Assembly: GCA_047967505.1 (NCBI GenBank)
Contig: CM106540.1
Reading direction: 5' to 3' (one strand)
DNA: 64,000 bases
Source: Dipteris shenzhenensis
Lineage: Eukaryota; Polypodiophyta; Polypodiopsida; Gleicheniales
Part shown: positions 22,326-30,714 of the stretch, in pieces
How positions within the stretch are numbered: the first letter of the stretch is position 1
How the letters are laid out: the number at the start of each line of letters is the position of its first letter
Notes under the pieces: generated by a model
The model's database searches: none
What the model was told of the DNA's origin: nothing
The model's input: only the letters and a program-made list of their open reading frames with translations
Made by a program: the position numbers and the translations under genes

Positions 22326-22810
22326 GTATGCTTTTCATGTTAAGAAGGAAGAAGTGAACATGGTAGTGTGTAATTAACTGTGTAAGTTCTAATGCTGACA
22401 TGGATTTATTTACAAAACTTGCACGTGCAAGTAGGGATGTCATGAAACATTTTAAAATGCAGACTATATATCTTTGTTTCCAATTTTAATGTTCAAGAGA
22501 ATAAGAGTAGGCTTATGTTATTCTACCATCTTAGTAGGCATACAAGTTGTTTTACAATGGTTGTCTTTGCATGCTTTTCATGTCTAGAAGGAAGAAGTGA
22601 ACATGGTAGTGTGTAACTAAGTGTGTAAGCTCTAATGCTGACATGGATTTATTTACATAACTTGCACCTGCCAGTAGGAATGTCCTGATACATTTTAAAA
22701 TGCAGACTATATATCTTTGCTTGCAATTTTAATGTTCAAGAGAATAAGTGTCGGCTTATTTTATTCTACCATCTTAGTAGGCATACAAGTTGTTCTACAA
22801 TGGTTGTGGT
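22326..22810. repeat. Tandem duplication, about 243 bp unit
   Basis: Copies begin tgcttttcatgt at 22327 and 22571 and run through ggaagaagtgaacatggtag and catcttagtaggcatacaag. A few per cent divergence by eye. Confidence 0.92.
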
Positions 22811-22885
22811 TGATTTAAATTAATCAAACACATTCAATCAGGTATCTCTAATGCTAGCGTTTATCATAGCTGATAGAAACTTAGT

Positions 22886-23184
22886 ATATTGGGCAGTGTA
22901 ACCAAAAAACGCGTTTCTAGCAGGCAAAACACTTTAAAACGTTTCTAGACGAAACGTTTCGCCGAAACGGGTGAAACACCCAAGTACAGGGTGTCGCATG
23001 TATCTTGAGTCTTTTGAGAGTGCTCAATGTGTATATTGAGAGTTCTTTTGAGAGAGAGAGAGAGAATTTGAAGAAAATTATTTATCTTTCATATAAAATT
23101 CATATAAAATACAGTTTTAAAACCCGTTTCTAGACAAAACGCCTGGCAAAATCTAGAAACGTTTCTTGTCACATTGATACTGGG
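22886..23184. mobile_element. hAT-like MITE with 8-bp target duplication
   Basis: The element spans 22894-23176 (283 bp). The left end reads CAGTGTAACCAAAAAACG and the right end, reverse-complemented, reads CAATGTGACAAGAAACG, so the ends are imperfect inverted repeats of a hAT-like CA(G/A)TG type. The flanks are ATATTGGG (22886-22893) and ATACTGGG (23177-23184), an 8-bp duplication with one change. The interior is rich in copies of aaacgtttc/gtttctag in both orientations plus a GA tract, and has no coding capacity. Confidence 0.72.
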
Positions 23185-23321
23185 TCCATTTATTAACTTG
23201 AAAATCTTTCGACCTAGCCTTATTTTGTGAGTGAATGTAATGGAGGCCAAAAGCCAGCATCACTGATACCTCTCTTTGAGTACTTATAGCACCATTCGAG
23301 GACATATCCAACAAGTATCAT

Positions 23322-25219
23322 GTGAACCTACAACTAGAGGCAGAAAATGTAAGCACACGCTCTTTGGGATTTAGTGGAACTCCTCAAAGTGTGCTCCACA
23401 GTCTTCGATTGCAAGGGAAGAAGCATCTTGACCTTTGGGTGGATGGAAACTTGTATCCTTTAGACCCTGCCACCCAAAAGAGTCCTCCTTTTCATACAGT
23501 GCATGATGTTGTTCGGTTTATTGGCAAGGGACATGCTGGATTGCTCGGTTATTGCAATCGATTGAACCATTCTCAGACATTGGCTATGCAAGCAAGCAAG
23601 GTGCAGAGAGCCCAAGCAAAAGATCTTGCACATTTGGGAAATATTACTATTGTGGCAATGCATAATAGTATGCAGGATCTCCAATTGCAAAACAAAGAAC
23701 TCAGTGACAAAGCACATGCACTGGACTTGGAGCGACATGAATTGGAAGAATTAATTAAGAAGCTTGCTGAAAGCAAACAAGATTTGGAAAGGTCTATCTA
23801 TGGCCAAGTTCAACGTGCTAATTGCAATCTATGGATGCATTGTCAACCAATAGTGGTGCCCGAAAGAGGAGAATACGGGCTGCAAGGTTAGTTCCCTAAA
23901 TTTTCAATGAAATTCCTTGTCCCAAAATATTTGCGGTGTTGCATTCTTTCCACTTAGACTCATTTGTACTCTACTTTAGGAATTTCATGGAGGATGTGAT
24001 GGGAACAATGGAAATGGATGACAGTGATCCTTCATATGTTCTAAGAAGTTTAATAAAGCCAAGTGATGTCATGGAAGTGTTGAAGGATCCTAGACAAAAA
24101 GGGCTACGTAAACAAGTTGCTAGAGAGGTAATGAAGGATTTCAAGGGCCTCGTCTAAGCAAAGGAGGTGATTGGAGCTTGTGATGCTGCTGGTGTAAGGC
24201 GTGAAGCTTATAACTCTGTTTTTAAAAATTTCAAGTCTGCTATGGAGAAAAAGTATAAGATATCTACAATGCCATTGCCAACACCGTGGTTTGTAAGGCT
24301 TGCACGTCAAGAAACAAACCAATGTGCTAGAGAAAAGCTTGGAGGATACCATTGTGTAAGTGGCACAATGACTTGGAAGAGTAAAAAGAAATCTGGCATT
24401 CAAAAGTTTGAGATGAATGCTTTCAATAATGTTTACGTGGATGTAGAGAATTGTAGAGAGCCATGGTCAAATTCTATGAGATGAGAGAAGAAGGTAAGAG
24501 AAATTCCCTCTTCACATTCAACTTTATTTCTTCTGATTTCTATATCCTTACTGAATTTCTCTTTCATTGTACAGATGGCAAGCTAGTATTTTTATAAAAA
24601 TGGATGAAGCTTAGTTGGTAAAAGAGCATAAGCTAGAGAGGGTGAGCATTTGCTTAGACAAGGTCAAACAGATGAGCTTTATTATGAGAGATTCATGACA
24701 ACATTGGGAGAATTCATATCATTGATGGTAGAAGCATGGGGGGAGTCACATATTACACATTACATGGTAATCCTCCTTAGGTTGAAAATTTGTGCTTTAA
24801 AGTTGAGTCAGTTTATGTTTCTACTACAATGTTTTTCTTTATAGCATATTCTTTACGCACATGCACCATGGCTTGTGGAGCAATGGGGCCCTCTGTCCAT
24901 TTGGAATACTCAAGGAATGGAGAAATCACACTACAGAGCAAAGGCAACATACTTCAAGAATACAAGGCATGGGGGTGGTATCGCACGAAGCAATGCACTA
25001 CATGAAATGTTTGATTGGTTTTATAAATGTCTAGAGGCCAGGACTCTCAAGTGCGATAAGGTAGAGGTCTCAAGTCTCACAAAAGCGGTTCAACATATCA
25101 AGAAGACAAGGAGATGTGTTGCTTGGAAGTCCTTAATAGGGAGTCAAGGGGTTGCGCTTTGGTTGCAATGTAGAGTCAGACAGGGGAGGCGTTGGGTCCT
25201 AAGAGAGCCCCAAATGTAA
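23322..25219 (+). pseudogene. Spliced transposase-like pseudogene, unrecognised family
   Basis: Four exon-like blocks joined by plausible plant introns: exon 1 to about 23887 (donor GTTAGT), exon 2 from about 23979 to 24493 (donor GTAAGA), exon 3 about 24574-24765, and exon 4 about 24844-25219 after tttctttatag. Exon 1 contains a coiled coil (residues about 125-170, ELSDKAHALDLERHELEEL). Exon 4 reads HILYAHAPWLVEQWGPLSIW then QGMEKSHYRAKATYFKNTRH. A His-rich helix followed by G-x-L...QG-x-E-x-x-H recalls C-terminal regions of large eukaryotic transposase-derived proteins; this is inference. One in-frame TAA occurs at the end of KDFKGLV, and a second damaged copy lies at 48.7-49.3 kb. Repeat copies and decay favour a mobile origin. 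Confidence 0.55.
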
Positions 25220-25415
25220 AATGTTTGATGAATAAAGTTAACACTATTTTGAGTCAATTATAGTTTCCAAAATTCACAAATTTGTTTGGAAATTGCAGAA
25301 TTGCATGTGCGACATGGCAGGGCGGAGGGGTGAGTGGGTTGGGAGGGAGGGTGGTGAAGATTAAGTATTACCGAACAGGCGACAAAACACTGGGGGGGGA
25401 GAAGGTGCACTCAAA
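25220..25415 (+). other. Spacer between the transposase-like pseudogene and the H3 promoter
   Basis: G-rich (gggaggg tracts), no gene seen. Confidence 0.6.
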
Positions 25416-25474
25416 AAACCCTAATTTAAAAGAAAAACCCTAAAGTGCTTTAAAAAAGACTATATAAAGCACTT
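25416..25474 (+). promoter_or_regulatory. Promoter of the histone H3 variant: two teloboxes and a TATA box within an inverted repeat
   Basis: AAACCCTAA occurs twice (25416-25424 and 25435-25443). This telobox is common in plant promoters of histone and translation genes. TATATAAA lies at 25461-25468, 31 bases before the ATG at 25500. AAGTGCTTTA (25443-25452) and TAAAGCACTT (25465-25474) form a perfect 10-bp inverted repeat around it. The close TATA-to-ATG spacing implies a very short 5' leader. Confidence 0.6.
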
Positions 25475-26006
25475 CAAAATCCTAAAATCCCTCATTTCTA
25501 TGGCACGAGTTAAACAAACTACTAGACCCACTGGACGCCCTTTAGACGCTACCCGTTGTCCTCCTCAGAACGCCATGGACTCCGAACACACTGTAAGCCC
25601 CAGTGGCCAAGAGGGCAATGATCATCAAGGATCTGAAGGCGGTTCTCATCATCAGGAGTCCAAGTAATGCGAGTCCCCACCATTCGACTCTCATGGGGGA
25701 TCCCAGGGATCTCAGCACCATGAGGAATCCGAGCACGATGAAGGATCCAAGCACGATCAGGGGTCCTCTCAATCCTTCCACACAACTAACCGTGGAAGTA
25801 GAGAGGTCTCCCAAGAGGGGCAAAATAGTTCAGTTAATCCTGATCAACTGCCTCTCCTTCCTCCGTGGGGTCCTGGCGTGGAGCATCTAGACGAACAAGG
25901 GGAGCAAGAAAGGCAAAGAGAGGAGATGGAGAGATTACAGGGGCCACAACAAGAGGAAGTATTTGGCGGGATCGCAGATATAATGAACCTTGGTCCCAAT
26001 CCTCCA

Positions 26007-26033
26007 ACCAAGCAGACCGCACGGAAGAGCACG
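26007..26033 (+). other. Exact H3-tail motif TKQTARKST inside the tail
   Basis: Nine residues identical to canonical H3 positions 3-11, including the Lys-4, Lys-9 and Ser-10 equivalents. It lies about 170 codons after the ATG in the same frame as the N-terminal motif. Confidence 0.8.
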
Positions 26034-26140
26034 ATCAACCCTCTGTGCCTCGAGCTGATCAGATATGAGGAGCCTCTAGTACGAGCTGAGCAAGAGCCTC
26101 AGCCTGTTGTCTCACAACCTCGTGAAAGGAAAAGAGACCA

Positions 26141-26179
26141 AGGACAAAGCAGACCCCTAGGCGCGAGAAGCTACCTCGA
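26141..26179 (+). other. Third H3-tail-like motif [13 protein letters not shown], in frame with the histone fold
   Basis: It matches canonical H3 from Arg-2 onward except Ala-7 to Pro and Lys-9 to Arg. It is in the frame of the H3 fold, upstream of the first in-frame ATG at 26180, and is preceded by TGA at 26123-26125. Confidence 0.75.
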
Positions 26180-26680
26180 ATGACCCACCAGACACAGGAA
26201 GAGGAGTCTGAAGAGGTGGTTGCAAGGGAGGAGAGGCGAAAGAAGTTCAAAGCGGACAAGCGGCCATGGAGCCATGTCCAAAGGCTAGTGCAGGGTCCCC
26301 CAAAGATTACGACGTGCAAAAAATCAAGCGTGAAGGTACTTCAGGAGATCCGCAAGTTCCAAACCACTGTGGATAATCTCATTCCCCATGCATTTTTCCA
26401 GCGTGTTGTATGTGAAATAGCACAGCATTACAAGAGTGATGTGCGTTTCACTTTAGGCGCTATGGGAGCAATTCAGGAGGCAACGGAGCAGATGACAGTA
26501 GGTCTTTTTGAAGATGCGAACTTATGTGCTATCCATGCCAAAAGAGTAACAGTGATGGACAAGGACCTTGCACTCGCCAAGCGCATCTGCTCCAATCCCT
26601 CCCTTAGGCCCTAGATGTTGTTTAGGTTTATTTGGTGTAACCTGAATCATTTTGTAAATCTCTGTCCTTTGAGGCCAATG

Positions 26681-26686
26681 AATAAA
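26681..26686 (+). terminator. Polyadenylation signal AATAAA of the H3 variant
   Basis: AATAAA lies 66 bases after the H3 stop, preceded by a TTTGTAA-type upstream element near 26651. Confidence 0.55.
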
Positions 26687-26795
26687 AGATATCTTTATGT
26701 TCTATTACTGTTCCCATGTTTATACACGTTACGTGATGCTTTCCATCAGTTTATGCAAGTTCAGTGTGAATTTGAGTGGTCAAATGATGTTTTTT

Positions 26796-26975
26796 CACCG
26801 TGCGACAGAAGGCAAATGTGTTCGGCATCGCGCGGGGAGTCTAAAAATGGTAAAACCCGCTATGGCGCGTATGGGGCCTGCTTGGTCAAACAGGCCCCAT
26901 ATGCGCCATAGCGGGTTTTACCATTTTTGGACTCCCCGCGCGATGCCGAACACATTTGCCTTCTGTCGCGTAGTG
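26796..26975. repeat. Near-perfect hairpin with 79-bp arms
   Basis: Arms 26802-26880 and 26891-26969 are reverse complements with two transitions by eye. The loop is 10 bases (26881-26890). Outer ends read CACCGTGCGACAG and, on the other strand, CACTACGCGACAG, so the resemblance continues to 26796/26975. No target duplication is visible. It could be a foldback MITE or a hairpin RNA locus. It is GC-rich compared with its surroundings. Confidence 0.93.
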
Positions 26976-27198
26976 AGATTCTTATTGGATTGCTAAAAAA
27001 TGACCATTATAGCGCAAATATTTATCTGATCGCATGCTTTTGAACATAATAGTGAATGAAAATATTAATGCCAACAACAATTAAAGTTACAAAATACAAT
27101 GACAGTATAAAATAAAATTTGAAAAGAACACAAAATGGGGCACTGTATAAAAAGTATAGCTGTATTCATATAAAATAAAATTTCTATACAATAACGCT
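26976..27198. other. AT-rich spacer
   Basis: No gene or repeat seen between the hairpin and the convergent minus-strand pseudogene. Confidence 0.6.
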
Positions 27199-28685
27199 TC
27201 AGAGTCTTTCTCTCTTCTCTAAAACACTGAGAACATCGGGCTTTGAATTCCCAAATACACTCCTAGCTCTAAACCTAGTCGATAGAGAGTCAATGCGATT
27301 GTCGTTGGCCAGGGACATGGTTGCTGCTGTCAATGCCATGCCTTGAAAATTGGTTTCAAAGGCATTGAGGGCAGCCATGCGGTTTACAAAAATGACCTTG
27401 TTAGCATTGTGATTGATGTCAGCATGACCAATCACTCTTGACAAGGCCTTGCACTTTAGGAGGTCATTAGTGCCATGTGGAGAAAACTTTTTGTGGATAA
27501 CCACAAAGCGTCCTTTTGCTTGGCCAAGGTAATGTGCCAGTGAGTTATCTCGGCCGAAGCTACTGCGAACAAGGCGTTGCCGAGATGAGAATAGGTCAAC
27601 CTCAAATGCCTCCTGCAACAGTCCAACATTACATTAGAATTCCATTAAAGCAAAAGTATACCAAGAGAGAAGAAATTCAAAGCTCATAGTTTCTTACCAC
27701 TATGGAGTCATCATGCTCAATCCCTTCCTCTTTGTCAATGAGGATGGATGCAGAGGCCTCTTACTGTCTGGAGTGAGATGTGGAGGCTTCTTTTGGAACA
27801 TCAGGTAGGTCGGAGTAGATTGATGGCTCTGCATCTTTGATTTGGGCCAGTGTTAAAGCAAGAACCTCTTCTATTGAATCATCTGCTCCCAAAAACCCAG
27901 GTTCTTGCATAGTTGTGTCCACCTCATATCCACACAGGATACCAAGAGCTTCATCCTCCCGGAGACCAAACATAACCTCTATGTTATGGAGAAAGAGGTA
28001 TTGTTCTCCATCGACAAGAAGGGGAGCAAGAAACCATATCATTGTTGCGGGGTCAACAGAGGTGGTGCTCGAGGTGGATGGAATTTGAAGTAGAATGGGA
28101 TTCAGGAGGTTGTTGGAGCACTTCCAGGGCTAATGCAGCTTCTCGCTCCTCAGCTTCTTCATCTATGGGCTTTTCATTGTAGATGTTGGGCTCATCTACA
28201 GAAATAAGAGGATCGAAAAGGGCAGGGGCAGGGTCAGCAGGGCTTGAGGTCGAGGCCTCCTCTTTCATTTGTTCCTCCTGGAGAAGGAAAATAAAGGTCA
28301 TTTCCCAGGATAGGAACCTATTTCCTGTGTTTCCGACGACTCCACATGATGCTAGGAGGTCATTAGTGTCCACCTCCTTAAACCCTAGGGGTGTGAGCTG
28401 GGCTCGAAAGCGATCTAAATGCTTCACGAACCTGGGTTCTTGATTGAACAAGTACTTCAAATAATCAATGGGGATCCATCTTTTTGTAGACTCATCAAGT
28501 TGATATGCAAAACTCGCGATGTAGTCTTGCATGTACTTGATGAGGTCTTCAAAATCGTTTCGAGCTCCCAAGTAGGTGCCTAGGATATCTATGCTCTTAT
28601 CAAAGACTGAAAATAACTTCTCCTCTCTATTAATTAATGGAGTATGGGAGATGAAATCGTGGAAGGCAGATCTAGCATAATCCAT
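27199..28685 (-). pseudogene. Unrecognised intron-containing gene, decayed
   Basis: The ATG at 28685 opens a 210-codon frame (MDYARSAFHDFISHTPLINR..., then LGTYLGARNDFEDLIKYMQD) ending in a Ser/Pro/Glu-rich acidic stretch. A one-base shift near 28080 leads into VDPATMIWFLAPLLVDGEQY and an acidic stretch. After one in-frame TAA (27761-27763) the frame continues to GTG|GTAAG. A clean 85-bp intron (27613-27697, acceptor TGTTGCAG) keeps phase into the last exon (EAFEVDLFSSRQRLVRSSFG ... LEKRERL). I recognise no domain. It converges with the histone H3 variant across the hairpin. Splice signals and a TATA box (28755-28762) show it was a spliced gene once. Confidence 0.6.
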
Positions 28686-28754
28686 GGTAGTTTGGTAGCT
28701 AGGAGAACTATGGCTATGATAGTGAAACTTTGAAACTAAAGTAACTTTATAACC

Positions 28755-28762
28755 TATATATA
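28755..28762 (-). promoter_or_regulatory. TATA box of the minus-strand pseudogene
   Basis: TATATATA in AT-rich context, about 70 bases before the minus-strand ATG at 28685. Confidence 0.5.
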
Positions 28763-28918
28763 CCCAAATGTTCTAAATATAAAAAATAAAAAGAATTATA
28801 AATTTTTTGGAAAAAACTTGACATTGACATGAAACAAAACGATTCAAAACATCAAAATTAATTGCACTACTATTAATTGGAAAATGTCAAAATCCACAAT
28901 TGTTCCACTCCATATTTT

Positions 28919-30195
28919 CTAGACAATCTTCAATATTGTAGGAGGGATAAAAGTGGCACTATGCACGAGCTTCTTTGCATGCTTTCCTACCTTTTCACCA
29001 TTTAAGATAAAGTGAAAGGACTCAGACATGCCATCCTCCATGACCAATAGGTGTTCCTGCACGTCCCTGAGAGTCCACTGTGACGTGACAGTCACATTCT
29101 TGATATCTTCTAAATGAGAACCAATACATAAACTTACCCCTGTATTATCATCATCGTTAGAGTCAAGGGGGAGCCAATTGCCACCTGTTTTCTTCTAGCG
29201 CCTATATTGGAAAGCAAAATATAACATTTGGCAGGAGATGTGGTACTTGACAACCACATTGTCCTTACATACATGGCATTGAAACATATCACCCTTTTGT
29301 TCACCTGACCTGCTTTCCCAATTCGCCCCAAGTAATTCCTCAAGGGCATTCTCATGTAGGCACTTGCATGACCACATGGTTTTTGTTCTGTGCATCTGGA
29401 TATTATGAAAACAAGAAACAAAAATGTGCAGAGGCATAAACCAAGACAACCTTACCCATTTAGAGCGAAATGTAAACTTCATGGCCATGCCCACATCCTT
29501 TGCAATCTTTTCCTTGTATGATTGCGTTGTTCTTGTGTCCACCATGCTGCAATCCATGTCTTCAAGTTGTGGTGTTGCAATGCATTGAAGATGGCCATAG
29601 CCTGATGCCGTCCTTGGAGTAATGTACTAGGCATTATACCAGTAGATATTTCTCTGTTTCTAAGCAGAGAACTTCTCTCTAGCATGCATTTGCCTTTCTA
29701 AATTCTCATGAATGGAAGTAAACTTACCTAAGAAGCACTTGACTGGTTTCCACTTCTCAAAGTTTGAAGGAAATACATCTGCTATGCACAAGTGCTATTT
29801 CAAAGTACAATTTCAAACCGACTCATTACACTGGTTTTATTTCAAAATACAATTGCAAGCTGACTCATTACACTTCAAAATCTTACACAAAATGAAGACT
29901 TATAATGCGATGGTATTGTCGATTGATTGCTTGATGGAGGAAGGCACATGTCCTTTCCCATGTAGATGTGTTGCATCTTTGCAAGCAATTCTTTCTTCCC
30001 AAGCTTGAACTTCATGATGCGGCCCTTCCATTCATGCAAAAGATCACCTCTTTTTCTCTTGGGAAGCTTATGCGGACCCTTGGCAGATCCTCTCATGACT
30101 ATCCAATCATTCCAGATGTAGGTGCAAGGCACCCATTCACCCAGTGCATTTTTGCTCCTGTGGGACAGAGAGTACATGTATGGTCTCCTCACCAT
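28919..30195 (-). pseudogene. Second unrecognised minus-strand spliced gene, with a Cys-rich segment
   Basis: The minus strand reads MVRRPYMYSLSHRSKNALGE with a basic stretch (GPHKLPKRKRGDLLHEWKGR) near 30060, then WKPVKCFLGKFTSIHENLER near 29730 in another frame. RTTQSYKEKIAKDVGMAMKF follows, running to a donor GTAAGG near 29457. After an intron of about 60 bp the next exon has TMWSCKCLHENALEELLGAN and a possible zinc-binding patch FQCHVCKDNVVVKYHISCQ. One TAG interrupts (QYRR, stop, KKTGGNWLPLDSND). The C-terminus reads VTVTSQWTLRDVQEHLLVME followed by SFHFILNGEKVGKHAKK, whose spacing recalls a ubiquitin-like fold; that is speculation. Several lesions are present. It could be a mobile-element gene. 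Confidence 0.45.
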
Positions 30196-30299
30196 GCTTG
30201 TACGTAGGTCACAACAGCAATAGTGGACTAGAAAGTGCGGCTTGGAGGGAGAGAGCAGCTCTGATAGAGGGAGAAGGTATAGAGGGTGCAACTGAAGGT

Positions 30300-30560
30300 T
30301 GAGAGAAGCTCCAAGAGATGTTGTAGCTAGGAATGGAGGGAGAAAGAGTAGAGGGGGATGAGCAGCTGCTCCAGGAGGTGTTGTAGCTAGGAATGGAGGG
30401 AGAAAGAGCAGAGGGGGATGAGCAGCCACTACAGGAGTTACTGTAGCTAAGAATGGAGGAAGAAAGAGCAGAGGGGAATGAGTAGCTGCTGCTGTAGGAG
30501 GTGCTATAGCTAGGAACAGAGAGAGAATGAGCAGCTGCTACAGGAGGTGCTGGAGAGGGA
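30300..30560. repeat. 60-bp minisatellite, about four copies
   Basis: Units contain gtagctaggaatggagggag followed by aaagagcagagggggatgag and diverge toward the right end. Read on the minus strand they give Pro/Ser/Leu-rich repeats that look incidental. Confidence 0.88.
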
Positions 30561-30714
30561 GAAACACAGTGGACAAGAGCAAGAGGGGGCAGAGAAGATG
30601 CCAAATGAGTTCCCACGTTTGAAAAATGGAGGGAGAATGGAGCTGGACCAGAGAAGAGGAGGGGAGAGGCCTGTAACAAGTTGAGAGGGGGGAAAAATTC
30701 GCCCAGAAGGGCCC

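Larger units (their letters stand above)
20609..22885. other. Intron sequence with three tandem duplications, no gene
   Basis: No coding region is supported. The only structure seen is the three duplications listed separately (21027, 21588 and 22326). Confidence 0.6.
25500..26614 (+). pseudogene. Divergent histone H3 variant with a long tail carrying repeated H3-tip motifs
   Basis: Histone H3 forms the nucleosome core with H4. The C-terminal part (26180-26614) is an unmistakable H3 fold: LQEIRKFQ (alpha-N), [19 protein letters not shown] (alpha-1/loop 1), [20 protein letters not shown] (alpha-2) and [19 protein letters not shown] (loop 2/alpha-3). By hand about 50 of 86 positions match canonical H3, including the Cys and His of the H3-H3 interface. 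Loop 1 has canonical length, unlike CENH3. The tail begins MARVKQTTRPTGRP (H3 residues 1-9 with few changes) and is Ser/His/Asp/Glu-rich. It contains TKQTARKST (26007-26033), identical to canonical H3 residues 3-11, and [13 protein letters not shown] (26141-26179) just before the fold. The ATG, first tail and second motif share one frame, with a TAA at 25665-25667. The third motif and fold are in another frame, so at least a stop and a shift break the gene unless splicing removes them. No intron of ordinary length fits. Confidence 0.85.

Noticed and set aside
26034-26140. A short intron joining the second and third H3-tip frames
   Set aside because: Candidate GT/AG pairs either give the wrong phase or an intron too short for plants, so a frameshift is the simpler reading.
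26180-26614. Calling the H3 variant a CENH3
   Set aside because: Loop 1 (QHYKSDVRF) has canonical H3 length and lacks the longer CENH3 loop; only LIP in alpha-1 recalls CENH3. Left as an unclassified H3 variant.
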